64,000 nucleotides of DNA from Desulfobacterales bacterium HSG2 (GTDB lineage: Bacteria > Desulfobacterota > Desulfobacteria > Desulfobacterales > 4be13). The translations under genes were made by a program, and so were the position numbers. Positions 1 to 11,100 of this stretch are shown here, piece by piece. Under the pieces are notes generated by a model. That model had not been told where the DNA came from. It worked only from the letters and a program-made list of their open reading frames with translations, and searched no databases. The stretch spans positions 37,763 through 101,762 of the forward strand of contig JAUCGI010000003.1 of assembly GCA_030378035.1 (NCBI GenBank), given 5' to 3'. Position 1 is the first letter of the stretch. Each line of letters starts with the position of its first letter.

Positions 1-1946
1 ACCGCAACCGGCTGAATATCCACGCCATAGATGGAATTTTCTATCAGATAAAGCTTTCTGCCGTAATCCGAGGTGTTGAAATCAAATGCCTTTTCTATCT
101 CCTGAAGCTTTTGCTGTCTCTCTTTCCTGTCTCCCAAATTATATGCTGTCTCAGTCTCCCGGATCGCCCTCTGTTTTTGCAGATCCCGCCATCTGCTGTT
201 GTCGCTGTCAAGCTTGCCGAGAATAAAAACCAGTTTGTGCAGTATGCCCATGGGAAAAGCACCGGATCCGCAGGCAGGATCAAGGATTTTCAGTTCCGAC
301 ACCGCTTCGACTATCGAAGACACCTCATCATCTGTGAAAGCATGTTCTTTTTCGGTATATGCAAAAAGAACATCCAGACCGGTTTTAATGTCATCCTCTG
401 TGGCATCTTCAACTTTCTCCGCAACAAGATTGGAAAGAGACGCCTTCAGACTCTCATCAGCCATATAGTCAACGATCTCCCTCGGAGTGTAAAAAGAGCC
501 TGTCTGCTTTCTGGCGGTGGTTTCTGTTTCGGGATTATAGGAGGCAAGAAGATTTTCAAAAACTCTTCCGAGCAGTTCCGGGTCCAGGGCAATCTCTTCT
601 GTGACGGGCGTGTTTTCCGCTATGGTGAATTTGTATTTGTCCAGAAGATTTATAAGCCCTCTCACCTCATATTTTTTGTTTCCTGTTCCGTATGTTTTAT
701 TCAGATCAAAGTTTTTTTCCTCAGCAAAAAACAGAAAATCGGGAACTCTGAGCGGATTATCGTCTCTGTCGGAAAAGCCGTCGATTCTGATTATTCTGTC
801 TCCGCCCCTGGGTCCTTTTTTGGTCGGATGGGGTTTGTCAAGACAGTCAAACAGTCCGCCGTTTAAGAACGGGATTTCTTCAAACAGCTTTAACACCTCA
901 TCCCTGCCAATTTCAAACAGATGTTCGTATCTGTAAAGATTGGTCACATTATAGTTCTGCCCTTTTCTTCTGAATGCCCTTTTGCCCTGTTCCTGATTCA
1001 GAGTGGCGAAAAAAAGATTTTGCAAAATCGCCTTGTAAAAGGTGCTCCGGTTTTTATCCCTGAAATTCAGTATGCTGTCCAGTTCGTTTTTATCAAACAG
1101 TTTTTTGGGGATCAGCCCTTTTTCCCTGACAAACCAGACAAATATCAGCCGTGTCAGCAACCTGATAATGGCAGTGGCATTCCTGATCTCCTCATTTGCC
1201 TCGCCGTCTTTGGGAAAATCCACATTTTGCAAGGCCCAGAAATACCAGTTGGCAAGTTCCCCGTAAAACTTTTTATTCAGCTCCGAGCAGTCCAGCACCT
1301 TCTGCCAGGCATTATGCAGCGCGACAAAATTTGTGACGGTGTATGTTTTCCCTAACGCATCCAGGTCCAGATCGGACAGTATCTCAATATGCGCCCGGTG
1401 CGGATCCGCTATTCGGATATCTTTGACAAGGGTTACTTTTTCAAGCACATCCCTGCTCTCGTCTCTTTTGTGCAGTCTTCTTTTGATGACCGAAAGTGTC
1501 AGATATTCACCGTACCTGAAAAGCAGCATTACCGGCATGGGGAAAACCCGGTTCATCTGTCGGGTGATATCCGAAAGTTCTGTCCGGCTGTAATCCGCAT
1601 CTTTCAGCTCAATGGCAAAAAACAGGTATGCCTCAATGATGGTGTTGTCAATCTTTTTGGTGTCAGAAAGCATTTCCTGATCCGTCATCTCGGATTCTGA
1701 CAACTGAAAAAGCAGTTCCACGCGTTCCCAGTGGTCTGTCAGAGCCTTCTGCCCGAATTTTCCGATATCAGGGATGCTGTCGTTCTCCTTTAGATAACTC
1801 TCGGAGAACTCCTGATATGTGGGATGATCAAGCCTGTTCTGCCGCTCTGTGTCATATCCGAGGGTCTGAAAGAGACGGATTGCCGCGTCAAAAAGATCAT
1901 CCTGACTAAAATTGCGGATTGCGTTCTGAATTTTTTGTCTCATCAT
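1..1946 (-). CDS. Eco57I-type DNA methyltransferase/restriction protein, N-terminal part (runs off window)
   Basis: About 648 codons are open to the left edge of the window, so only the N-terminal part is visible. The SAM-binding motif I (LDPACGSGAFPMG) lies near residue 555; the NPPY catalytic motif would be beyond the edge. The protein is a close paralogue of the complete 1274-residue protein at 4300-8124. The first ~230 residues are almost identical, then the two diverge while keeping the same motifs. The start overlaps the stop of the upstream nuclease-like gene (TGA/ATG), which indicates translational coupling. By family it should methylate adenine and may also cleave DNA, with recognition by a C-terminal domain not visible here. 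Two adjacent ATGs (1946, 1943) are possible starts. Confidence 0.85.
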   Translation of the reverse strand, partial: MMRQKIQNAIRNFSQDDLFDAAIRLFQTLGYDTERQNRLDHPTYQEFSESYLKENDSIPDIGKFGQKALTDHWERVELLFQLSESEMTDQEMLSDTKKIDNTIIEAYLFFAIELKDADYSRTELSDITRQMNRVFPMPVMLLFRYGEYLTLSVIKRRLHKRDESRDVLEKVTLVKDIRIADPHRAHIEILSDLDLDALGKTYTVTNFVALHNAWQKVLDCSELNKKFYGELANWYFWALQNVDFPKDGEANEEIRNATAIIRLLTRLIFVWFVREKGLIPKKLFDKNELDSILNFRDKNRSTFYKAILQNLFFATLNQEQGKRAFRRKGQNYNVTNLYRYEHLFEIGRDEVLKLFEEIPFLNGGLFDCLDKPHPTKKGPRGGDRIIRIDGFSDRDDNPLRVPDFLFFAEEKNFDLNKTYGTGNKKYEVRGLINLLDKYKFTIAENTPVTEEIALDPELLGRVFENLLASYNPETETTARKQTGSFYTPREIVDYMADESLKASLSNLVAEKVEDATEDDIKTGLDVLFAYTEKEHAFTDDEVSSIVEAVSELKILDPACGSGAFPMGILHKLVFILGKLDSDNSRWRDLQKQRAIRETETAYNLGDRKERQQKLQEIEKAFDFNTSDYGRKLYLIENSIYGVDIQPVA

Positions 1947-2509
1947 TCCCGTCCTTCCAGAAAGACCTCGGTCTCGATATATGGGTTATTATCTCTCCTC
2001 ACAGGACATTGCTTTAAACTCTCATTCCAAGTCAGTTCGTTAAACACAAGGACATCTTCAAGATAGTTATTCTCCCAGGCAGAGCGGTCCGGTCCCAGCA
2101 GACAGCTTGAAAGTTTCAGGGCATCCATTGAGGCAAGCAGCAATCCGGGATCCGGATTCCCGATGGCCAGAAGTACAATATATTTCATTGGCTTGGACGG
2201 AAGCTTTTTGCACAGGTGGAGATATAAAAAACTGTCCTTTATTTTCGGGCCAAGTTCGTTTGAGAAAAGGGTCTCATTATTTATCTTCACCATGAACGCT
2301 TCAAGCCTTTGATCCCTGAATTCACGGGGTATTTTTGAATTGGAGGGATCTTTCACTTCGACAAACCAGAAATCGTCAGGCCATTCCACAACGAAGTCCA
2401 CCGCCTTCATGCAATGCGCCATTTTTCCGGCTTCCTCATCAAAGTGTTCGGCGCTGAGTGCGGCCGTGAAATCGAATACAAGCTGTCCCTCTTTCAGTAC
2501 CTTACTCAT
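1943..2509 (-). CDS. Small nuclease-like protein between an AAA ATPase and a DNA methyltransferase
   Basis: Encodes about 188 residues starting MSKVLKEGQL. The ATG at 2509 is preceded by a good GGAGG ribosome site and overlaps the stop of the ATPase gene; the in-frame extension upstream of it has no support. Near residues 36-52 the pattern DFVVEWPDDFWFVEVKD resembles the D...ExK core of PD-(D/E)XK nucleases, but no full family match can be claimed from reading. It sits in a three-gene overlapping operon (ATPase, this gene, Eco57I-type methyltransferase), so it could be the nuclease of a restriction or abortive-infection module. Function is inferred from context and a short motif only. Confidence 0.7.
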   Translation of the reverse strand: MSKVLKEGQLVFDFTAALSAEHFDEEAGKMAHCMKAVDFVVEWPDDFWFVEVKDPSNSKIPREFRDQRLEAFMVKINNETLFSNELGPKIKDSFLYLHLCKKLPSKPMKYIVLLAIGNPDPGLLLASMDALKLSSCLLGPDRSAWENNYLEDVLVFNELTWNESLKQCPVRRDNNPYIETEVFLEGRE

Positions 2510-3491
2510 TGTTTCCTCCCAATGCCCGCCCGATTTCCAGATTGTACATTCTGGCAAACTGATCCGCAATCCTGTTCGGAAACAGGGCGGGATAAGTTCC
2601 CGAGCTGCTCAGACTGACGGAGTCCTTGTCATTTTTGGAAAGCGAATAAAACCTCAGCGAGTGATTTCCACGTTGGAGTTCAAACTCTTTGAGCAGCACA
2701 TAACTGTGAGTTGCGATGAAAATCTGGGCACCCATTTGCTCCAGTTCCGTCATCACACTGACGACCAGGGGAATCATGGACGGATTCAGATTCGTCTCGG
2801 GTTCGTCCCAGCAGAGAAGCGATTTCCCATCCAAGGAGCCGTTTTCAATCAGGAGCCGGAGAAGGGCGAGCTTGCGTATGCCCTCCGCGACCAGGGTGAA
2901 CTCAATGTCACCGGTTCTGCTTTTCAGGTAAAATTCCTCATTTTTGGCCGTGATTTCTCCTCCCATCCCTTTTTCCAGCATATCCATAAGTTTTTTCTGC
3001 CGGGGGTCTGTCTTTTTCAGACGCGGGAGAAAGGCCCGGTCAATAATGTCGGAACAGACTCTTTCAAAATGGATTTCCCGGGTTGCATGCAGAGAGCGGA
3101 ATCCCGGGGCATTGGCCAGCATCTCCTTTGCCGGAATATAGACCGGCTTGCTGTCATTCCGGGGAATCCCCGATATCCGGACCGTTCCCCGTGGCGTTTT
3201 CTCTGTAATATGTATGGAAAAGGTTTCTCCGTTTTTGCCAACGGAAAGGGATGCCCCGGCTTCCCGCTTCCGGATCAGTCGTTGCAGCGAGCGGTTGTGG
3301 GGCAGGAAAATCTCCGAGATTCCGGCCCCCGGATCATCATGCTCGTCTATAACGCCTTGGAGATAAATCAGTTTCAAAAGATGGGTTTTTCCGGTACCGT
3401 TGTCACCGATGAACAGATTTATCCCGGGAACCAGGTCGATTTTTAATTGGTCAAACACCGTGAAATTGCATATTTCAATGTTATTGATCAT
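2502..3491 (-). CDS. AAA family ATPase (AAA_21/RecF-like), defence-associated
   Basis: A 329-residue ABC/SMC-type ATPase. Walker A is GDNGTGKT near residues 29-36, Walker B is LLCWDEPETNLNP near 225, and the switch histidine is in IFIATHSY near 260. Proteins of this build (OLD, RloA and AbiLi-like) act with a small partner nuclease in anti-phage systems. The next gene overlaps its stop codon by 8 bases, so the nuclease-like protein at 1943-2509 is the likely partner, followed by a DNA methyltransferase. It is one of at least six such ATPases in the window, each from a different subfamily. Confidence 0.85.
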   Translation of the reverse strand: MINNIEICNFTVFDQLKIDLVPGINLFIGDNGTGKTHLLKLIYLQGVIDEHDDPGAGISEIFLPHNRSLQRLIRKREAGASLSVGKNGETFSIHITEKTPRGTVRISGIPRNDSKPVYIPAKEMLANAPGFRSLHATREIHFERVCSDIIDRAFLPRLKKTDPRQKKLMDMLEKGMGGEITAKNEEFYLKSRTGDIEFTLVAEGIRKLALLRLLIENGSLDGKSLLCWDEPETNLNPSMIPLVVSVMTELEQMGAQIFIATHSYVLLKEFELQRGNHSLRFYSLSKNDKDSVSLSSSGTYPALFPNRIADQFARMYNLEIGRALGGNNE

Positions 3492-3601
3492 CGTCTGTAA
3501 ATTCCATGTTTATAAGTGAAACACTTGATGCCATAAATAAAAATGATTGTCAACTCTAAAATTATTCCCGCAAAACATTTAAGTGTCATTTCAGCCGACT
3601 G

Positions 3602-4147
3602 TCATTTCGCTACCGAAGTGATAAAATCATTAAGCCGTGCAATCAGAGGGGCATTCTGTATGGTCCTGATTGTCTGTTTGTCCATGCGGTCAAGAATTCT
3701 CCGCAACATTATGTCGTCGTAAGACTCATTTGCAAGAGCGCTGATAAGAAACTTTTTCGGATTCAACCTGGCAAACTCTCTTTCCAAGTCTGAAAACTCC
3801 TTTTTTTCAGCAAACTGTGCTATGAAACCCATATCCCGGACAAGCAGAATTTCGATTTCCGGCACTGCCAGAAACACCTCGGACTCGGTGCCATGAGATG
3901 CCTGAACGATGGAATATCTCAGAAGCTCAAGCTGTTCCCGAACGGATGCCGAGTTGTTGGTATCGGCATTCAGGACAAGCGCTGCCGGAACCTGCTCCAT
4001 GGCCAGAACAGAATGGGCCAGAGACTGGGCAGAGTAACGACCGTCTCCGACTATGAATTCAGTGAGGCGGAGTATTTCATCGGGCAGCACCGCCCTGAGA
4101 ATATCCGCTTCGTGTTTGCCTTCGGTGATCAGATATGCCTTTTTCAT
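3602..4147 (-). CDS. TOPRIM-like protein, defence-associated
   Basis: About 181 residues starting MKKAYLITEGKHEADIL. The N-terminal strand followed by ExxxE-like acidic residues (TEGKHEAD) and a later VLNADTN resemble the E and DxD positions of TOPRIM nucleases. Starts at 4153 or 4174 are also open. It lies 110 bases upstream of the AAA ATPase gene in the same orientation; TOPRIM proteins are frequent partners of such ATPases. The segment downstream of it contains a degenerate copy of the 24-bp repeat found at 4201-4277. The family assignment is tentative. Confidence 0.6.
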   Translation of the reverse strand: MKKAYLITEGKHEADILRAVLPDEILRLTEFIVGDGRYSAQSLAHSVLAMEQVPAALVLNADTNNSASVREQLELLRYSIVQASHGTESEVFLAVPEIEILLVRDMGFIAQFAEKKEFSDLEREFARLNPKKFLISALANESYDDIMLRRILDRMDKQTIRTIQNAPLIARLNDFITSVAK

Positions 4148-4200
4148 AATCATACCAACTTGAATGCCTGTCATCTCAGCAGAGCTTTTAACTCTCTTTT

Positions 4201-4277
4201 AACTGTCATTCCCGCAAAACTTCTAACTGTCATTCCCGCAAAACTTCTAACTGTCATTCCCGCGAAAGCGGGAATCC
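4201..4277. repeat. 24-bp direct repeat ending in a GCGGGAAT palindrome
   Basis: Two perfect copies of a 24-bp unit (AACTGTCATTCCCGCAAAAC + TTCT) are followed by a third copy that continues into the palindrome ATTCCCGC-GAAA-GCGGGAAT at 4256-4275. This palindrome is a widespread dispersed repeat of proteobacterial genomes. It sits between the 3' end of the methyltransferase gene (4300) and the start of the TOPRIM-like gene, so it could act as a terminator hairpin, but no U-tract follows on the minus strand. Confidence 0.85.
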
Positions 4278-4299
4278 ACTGATGCAGTCATTCGGGACT

Positions 4300-7200
4300 T
4301 TAATTTCCGGTTTTCTTTTTGGCAATATTATCAATGCGTTTTGCATTGTATTCCTTTTCGGAGATGATTTTTTCTATATCAGGATCGACGATTCTCACCT
4401 CTTCGTAGGTGAGGTCGTAGAGTTTATAGACGATGAGGTCTATTTTTCTTTCAAGCAAGGTAGTGTCAGCATCAGAGTTTCTATTTTTGATGCTGAGGAT
4501 ATTATCGACAATCGTTTCAACAGGCTTCGTTTTTTTGGTAGTGGGAATTGGGAAATTCTTCATAAACACAGCACTCGGTTCATAGTAACCATTTTGAAGC
4601 TTTGCCAACAATTTCTCAAAAAGCCACATGACAACACTTGAATTTAACACACCAAGCAGATATTTTGACGCGCCCGGAATGATAAAAGCTTTTTGGTTTG
4701 TATAGTAATTGTCTTCATCCCAAGTAAATTCATTGCGTTTACAGATATTTGGATAGATAATCTTTGGCTGCTCAAATTCTTGCCAATACGCAATGTTATC
4801 CTGAATCTCAAACCATTTATAGCTACCGGCTTTCCGACCATTTTTGCCATCCGGAGTGAGTCGTTCCTTATATTGATACAGATGCTTATGAATTGCAGGA
4901 TAGTTTTTAATATTAGTTCCACGCCTTGTAAATATAATCCATAAATCCTGTGGGGCCAAGCACCATCTTTTTACGTCCCGTCCTCGCAAAAAAGGTTTCA
5001 AAACCTCTTCGGAAGACGAGTCCTCATCAATCAATCGCTCCTTTGTTACACTGTCCACGATAAAAGCTTTGTTGAAACCAGTTACAATGCCACGATAGAA
5101 TCTTCCATTTACATATTCCCCTAACGGCTTTCCCACCTTACGCAATTTTTCAAGCAGATTTAAAACAGAATGTGGTTCAAATCGCCAGGCATCCGCACTA
5201 AGTTTATTTTGCGGAACATAAAAACCGTCTTTCAGGAAAATTTCAGGGAATGCTTCTATCGGATTACCAAGTTCCCAATTCAGGGCGCGGATATTTGACG
5301 GTCCGGCTTTGGCGGATTTTTCAAAGATAATGATACTCGGATAGGCAATAGCCGTAAAAACGGGCGCATCACCAAAATCAATAAGCTGACGGATACAAAC
5401 GCTGTTCCTTAAAAATTCCCGCAGTTTCTTTCCATAAGCTGCCCGAAAATATTTGTTGGAAGAAATAAATGAAAGAATACCTCCCGGTTTGAGAGAATTA
5501 AAACCTCGCTCATAAAAGAAGACATACAAATCAGAGGTTCCTGTATAACACTTGTATTGTTTTAGCAAGATCGGCTTGAGATGTTTGATTTTTTCATGCC
5601 GCACATACGGCGGATTCCCGATCACAATATCAAACCCATCCCTTATCCCGAACATCCATTCCGGATCAAAGAACTCCGCAGAGGCGTTCTGGTCATAAAG
5701 GTCCCATTTGGCCAGTTTCTTAGTCGTATCTGTGGAAAACCCCTTTTTAGCGAGCTGTCTGCTGATCTCCTTTCTCAGCCGTTTATCTTCCGCCATACAC
5801 CGCTTCTTGGTATCTCTTGTCCGCGCGTTGAAATACCGTTCCCGAACCGTTTTCAGATCGTCCTCCATACTGAAAAGTTTGGTGTCCTTCAGGCCCGTCT
5901 GGCCTGATTCCTCAATGCCGATAAGGGTGTTCGCGGCGATAAACCGTGTCTCGAGATTCGGCAGCGGCAGTATCCCGATATTCTCTTTTTCCTCATCTGT
6001 TTTCTGGTCCACCACTAAGGAGATAAAGAAACGGAGTTTGGCAATCTGCACCGCGACAGACTGGATATCCACGCCGAAGATGCAGTTCTGAATCAGATAG
6101 AGCTTGCGCGCATAATCGAGTTCGTTGTTACCGAAAATCTCATCGATGTTCTCAAGCCTCTCATTCAGCTCACGGACCGCCTTGTCCCTGGCCCTGTCAT
6201 CATTTATCCGCTCCGCCGTCTCTATGTCCTGATTTATCTTCCGGGTCTCATTTTCAATCTGCCATTCTTTCCACCGGGCATTCACCGGGTCGGTTTTGCG
6301 GAGGATATGGAGCATCTTATGGAGGATACCCATGGGGAACGCTCCGGAACCGCAGGCCGGATCGAGTATTTTCAGTTGATGGAGCGCGGCGATCAGCGCC
6401 TCGGTCTCCTCCTCGATGAAACGATGATCTTCTTCTGTGTAACTCAGAAGATGACGCAGTTTCCCGTTAATCTCCTTCTTTTCCGCATCTGAGAGCCGCT
6501 TCGGAGAAGGGGCGATCTCCGCCCGAACCGGCTTCTGTGTCCCGAACAATCTTCCCCGGGAAGCCCCTTTCCTCAGAACAAAACCGGCTCTGCCCTCATA
6601 AAAATCAGTCAGCCTGTTCTCCAAATACGCGATCAGGGACTCATCCGCCATGTAACTGACGATCTCACGGGGTGTGTAAAAAGAGCCGGTCTGCTTGCGT
6701 GCTGTGGTCCCGGTCTCCGGATTGTAGCTGGCCAGCAGATTCTCAAAGGCCCGTCCCAGTAGTTCCGGGTCCAGAGCGATCTCCTCCTCCACCGGCGTGT
6801 TCTCCGCAACGGTGAACTTGTAGCGTTTCAGCAGGTCGATCAGCCCGCGGACCTGATATTTCCTGTTCCGGGTTCCGTAGTCCCTGTTCAGATCCTCGGA
6901 CCGGCTTTCGGAGAAGAACAGAAAGTTGGGGAGATGGAGCCTGTTGTCCTTCCGGTCTGAAAACCCGTCAATCCTGGTCACGGGTTTCTCGCTGTCAAGA
7001 CACTCGAACAGGCCCCCGTTCAGAAAAGGCGTCTTTTCAAGAAGTTTCAGAATCTTGTTCGGTGTGCGGAAACAACTCCGGTACCGGTAACAGTTGTGCA
7101 TCATGTAACTCTTGTTCTTATCCTGATATCGCTTCTCAGTCCTGAATTCTCTGCTCTTCATCGGGGTGTTCAGGGTGGCGAAAAAGAGATTCTGGAGAAT

Positions 7201-8124
7201 CGCTCTGTAATAGGTCCCGCTTTCGGGAGAGAAATCCCTCAGAAGCTTCCCCAGTTTCGGCTCGTCGAAAATATCCTCGGGTATCAGTCCCTTTTCCCTG
7301 ATGAACCATACGAAAATCAGGCGGGTGATCAGACGGATCACATTCACAGGGTTCCGGGTTTCCTCACTCATGTCATTCTGAGAGGGAAAGACCGCGTGTT
7401 TCAGAGCCCAGAAATACCAGTCGGCAAGTTCCCTGTAAAACTTTTTATTCAGTTCCGAGCAGTCCAGCACCTTCTGCCACGCGTTATGCAGCGCGACAAA
7501 GTTTGTGACGGTGTATGTTTTCCTTAACGAATCCAAACCCAGATCAGCCAGTATTTCAATATGCGCCCGGTGCGGATCCGCTATTCGGATATCTTTGATA
7601 AGCGTCACTTTTTCAAGCACATCCCTGCTCTCGTCTCTTTTGTGCAGTCTTCTTTTGATGACCGAAAGCGTCAGATACCCGCCATACCTGAAAAGAATCA
7701 TAACCGGTATGGAAAAAACCCGGTTCATCTGCCGGGTGATATCCGAAAGTTTTGTTCTGCTGTAAGCCGTTCCCTTCAGTTCAATGGCAAAAAGCAGGTA
7801 TGCTTCAAAGATGGTGTTGTCAACTTTTTTGGTATCAAAAAGCATCCCCTGATCCGTCATCTCGGATTCTGTCAACTGGAAAAGCAGTTCAACGCCTTTC
7901 CATTCCGCTGTCAGAGCCTTCTGCCCAAATTTTCCGATATCAGGGATTCTGTCGTTCTCCTCCTCCAGATAACTCTCAGAGAACTCCTGATATGTGGGAT
8001 GATCAAGCCTGTTCTGCCGCTCTGTGTCATATCCGAGGGTCTGAAAAAGACGGATTGCCGCGTCAAAAAGATCATCCTGGCCAAAATTGCGGATTGCGTT
8101 TTGAATTTTTTGTTTCATATTCAT
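4300..8124 (-). CDS. Eco57I-type DNA methyltransferase, probably bifunctional restriction-modification enzyme
   Basis: A 1274-residue protein. Motif I (ILDPACGSGAFPMG) is near residue 586 and the adenine-methylase motif NPPY (FDIVIGNPPYVRHEK) near 836, followed by a TaqI/Eco57I-like C-terminal specificity region. The size fits fused methylase/specificity enzymes of type IIG and similar systems. It lies 29 bases downstream of the PLD-helicase gene, in the same operon, suggesting that helicase and methyltransferase form one restriction system. A paralogue with a nearly identical N-terminus occupies 1-1946. A nuclease motif in the N-terminus was not identified with certainty; cleavage may instead come from the PLD domain of the helicase. 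Confidence 0.9.
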   Translation of the reverse strand: MNMKQKIQNAIRNFGQDDLFDAAIRLFQTLGYDTERQNRLDHPTYQEFSESYLEEENDRIPDIGKFGQKALTAEWKGVELLFQLTESEMTDQGMLFDTKKVDNTIFEAYLLFAIELKGTAYSRTKLSDITRQMNRVFSIPVMILFRYGGYLTLSVIKRRLHKRDESRDVLEKVTLIKDIRIADPHRAHIEILADLGLDSLRKTYTVTNFVALHNAWQKVLDCSELNKKFYRELADWYFWALKHAVFPSQNDMSEETRNPVNVIRLITRLIFVWFIREKGLIPEDIFDEPKLGKLLRDFSPESGTYYRAILQNLFFATLNTPMKSREFRTEKRYQDKNKSYMMHNCYRYRSCFRTPNKILKLLEKTPFLNGGLFECLDSEKPVTRIDGFSDRKDNRLHLPNFLFFSESRSEDLNRDYGTRNRKYQVRGLIDLLKRYKFTVAENTPVEEEIALDPELLGRAFENLLASYNPETGTTARKQTGSFYTPREIVSYMADESLIAYLENRLTDFYEGRAGFVLRKGASRGRLFGTQKPVRAEIAPSPKRLSDAEKKEINGKLRHLLSYTEEDHRFIEEETEALIAALHQLKILDPACGSGAFPMGILHKMLHILRKTDPVNARWKEWQIENETRKINQDIETAERINDDRARDKAVRELNERLENIDEIFGNNELDYARKLYLIQNCIFGVDIQSVAVQIAKLRFFISLVVDQKTDEEKENIGILPLPNLETRFIAANTLIGIEESGQTGLKDTKLFSMEDDLKTVRERYFNARTRDTKKRCMAEDKRLRKEISRQLAKKGFSTDTTKKLAKWDLYDQNASAEFFDPEWMFGIRDGFDIVIGNPPYVRHEKIKHLKPILLKQYKCYTGTSDLYVFFYERGFNSLKPGGILSFISSNKYFRAAYGKKLREFLRNSVCIRQLIDFGDAPVFTAIAYPSIIIFEKSAKAGPSNIRALNWELGNPIEAFPEIFLKDGFYVPQNKLSADAWRFEPHSVLNLLEKLRKVGKPLGEYVNGRFYRGIVTGFNKAFIVDSVTKERLIDEDSSSEEVLKPFLRGRDVKRWCLAPQDLWIIFTRRGTNIKNYPAIHKHLYQYKERLTPDGKNGRKAGSYKWFEIQDNIAYWQEFEQPKIIYPNICKRNEFTWDEDNYYTNQKAFIIPGASKYLLGVLNSSVVMWLFEKLLAKLQNGYYEPSAVFMKNFPIPTTKKTKPVETIVDNILSIKNRNSDADTTLLERKIDLIVYKLYDLTYEEVRIVDPDIEKIISEKEYNAKRIDNIAKKKTGN

Positions 8125-8153
8125 CTTATATATCTTCCATACACCTCAGAAAA

Positions 8154-11100
8154 CTACTTGATCACCAGCCAACTGATCAGTTCAAACTGATCACTTTTCT
8201 CAGGCCGCTCTGATTTGGGAATGATCCCGCCTCTGCCCCTGAGCAGTTTTCTGTTCACCTGTTTTTTAAACACCGACCTTATTTCACTGATCGCCCTACT
8301 CAACAACAGATTGTATTCCCGCATCTCAGAACCACTCTTTGTCTCTTTGTCAAACAGATCGCATAATTCATCATAAGGCGCGTCAACCCCGTTGCCCAGC
8401 AGCCTGAAAATCTCAAGTATCTGTTTGGCATGGGTATAATTGAAACGAACCGTGCCATCTCTCCTGACATAGACCAGAAAATAAGGCGACAAAGGATTCA
8501 CAGTCTCGTTTCCCCCGGTATCCCCTTTCTGTCTCAGGCAGAAAATGACCCCGGGCCGGATAATATCCTTCGCGCTGTCGCTCATATCGCCGATCTCAGA
8601 AGACCTGAAAAATTCACTCCCGGGCGAGGGAACCACCGCATAAAGTCCCAAAGGAGCATTCTGAAGTTTCTCCCGATTCTTCTCAATATAATTGGCCAGT
8701 TCCACCCTGAAATCATCCAGAGTGAACTCACTCAGAGAAATATTCTCATCAATCTCCTCCAAGTCAAGAACTTCCTTTTTCAGCCGCTTCAACTGCCTGT
8801 TTCTGAAATTCAGATCATCCTCTATCAGACCCCGTATCTGGTCTTTTCTGAGCAGATTATCCTGACCGGTTGCGGTAATATCGACCAGGGCCATTCTTGC
8901 TTCCACCCGGTCTTTCAGATTGATATAATTGTTCAGATCATCCGTGGGCCAGAAGTTCACCAACTGAATCTTTTTGTTCCTGCTCCCGAGCCGGTCAATC
9001 CGTCCGAATCTCTGGATAATCCTGACCGGGTTCCAGTGAATGTCGTAGTTGATCAGATAGTCGCAATCCTGAAGATTCTGCCCCTCGGAAATACAATCCG
9101 TGGCAATGAGAATGGAGATTTCCTCATCCTGGGGCATCTCCTTTATCTTGTCCCTGTTTTTGGAGATCGGCGAAAAATTCGTGAGAATATGCTCAAACCG
9201 GGTTTTGCCCAGGGTGGTCCTGTTCGTGCCGCTGCCGGAGACCAGTGCGATGTGCAGGTTCAGCTCCTCTGTGGCAAAAGGGAGGAGATTCTCATGCAGA
9301 TAGTTTGCCGTGTCTGTAAATGCCGTGAAGACAATCACTTTCTGATTTCCGTCATTGATCGGTTTTTCAGTCTTCTCTCTGATCAGGGACTTCAGCACCC
9401 CGAGCTTCTCATCCCTGTCCGGCGTAACCGCTTTTGCCGAGTTTTTAAGCAGAACCAGCGCGTCTTTGTCGCTTTTCAGATCCTTCAGCCAGAGGTCCAA
9501 ATCCAGATGGGCAAGATCATATTTCAGCTTCTTGCCGATACTGTTCGCGTCATTCAGTTCTGTGTCGTCCTCATCATATATCTCAGGCGATTCAATCTCC
9601 GGGGAATCCGACACAGCCGCTTTGTACGCCCTGATTCGATCCTGCAACCCTGTGATTTTTTCCATGGTTCTTTCCATGGATGTTTCAAAAGACTCAATGG
9701 AGCTTTCAAGTCTTTTCAGAAAATTCACCTTCATCATGCCGATGAGAAAATGCTCCCTGTTCTCCTGCGAAAAGGCAATAACCGTTTTTCCCGCTTTCTT
9801 TTCATAAAAACTTTTCCACTCATCCCTGACATACGCCCAGGGATTGAACAGGGAGAGTTTGTAAGTCATAATCTCCCTGTTTATCCCGTCATAAGAGGGA
9901 AATTCATCTTTTGTGTCAATATCCGGTGCTCTTGAAATCACCGGCAGCCTTTTCGGAAACGCGCCGATACGCTCCATCTCCTCCTTATAATAGGTCTGGA
10001 TGTGCTTTCTGGAACGGGCAATGGTCAGCTCGTCAAGCAGTTTGAAAAAAGAGGAATCGAGTTTTTCAAGGAGCTTTTTCACATCCCGTGTCCCGTTCTT
10101 TTTGGGATCTGCCCAGCGGGTAAATGTCTTCTGAGCCTCTTTCATTGTCTGTGCGAGATGTTTTACGTCTGTTTTGTCATAAAACGCATCCTCTTTTCCG
10201 CCGGAGATGAAATAGAGCTGGTTCCTCAGATCTTTAAGGTCATTGTTCACCGGCGTTGCGGAGAGCAGAAGCACTTTTGTCCGAACACCGGAATTGATAA
10301 TATCCGCCATCAGCTTCTCATATCTGCTTTTCCTTATGATATGACCTTCTTCATCTCTCTTGCCTCTGGTGTTGTTTCTGAAATTGTGCGACTCATCTAT
10401 GACCACAAGATCATAATTGCCCCAGTTGATTGCTCCGAGGTCAATGTTGCTGACGGAACGGCCGGAGTCTCTGCTCAGATCCGTGTGACTGAGAACGGTA
10501 TAACCGAGTCTGTCATCAATTAGCGGATTCAGCAGGCTGTTATTCTGAGCCTGAAACACGGTCCAGTTGTCACTCAGTTTTTTCGGGCAGAGCACCAGAA
10601 CCCTGTTATTGAGCAGTTCAAAATATTTTATCACGGCCAGTGCCTCAAAGGTCTTGCCAAGTCCCACACTGTCCGCAAGCACACACCCGTTGTGCCTGAG
10701 AATCTTGTTTATCGCGCCCTTCACAGCATCCTTTTGAAATGCGTATAGCATATTCCAGACTTTTGTGTCAAAAAAGCCGGTGTTTTCATCAAGAAGTCCG
10801 CCCCGCCGCTGCTCTGACAGGAACTTCTCAAAAAGATGATAAAGCGTCTTAAAATAAATGAATTCGGGATCGTTCTCCGCGTAGAGCTGTTCAAGGTATC
10901 GGAGAACATCCGCTTTGACATCCTTCACCAGATGATTGTCTTCCCATATTTCCTCAAACCAGTTTAACAGGTCTGCCCTGTCTCTGTCATCGGTGACCTC
11001 CATGTTCAGTTCAATATTCGGATTTCCGCCCAGCCCGAGACCTCTCACGGTGAAATTCGAGCTGCCAAGTATGGCTTTCTGATTGCCGTTGTTGCTGATA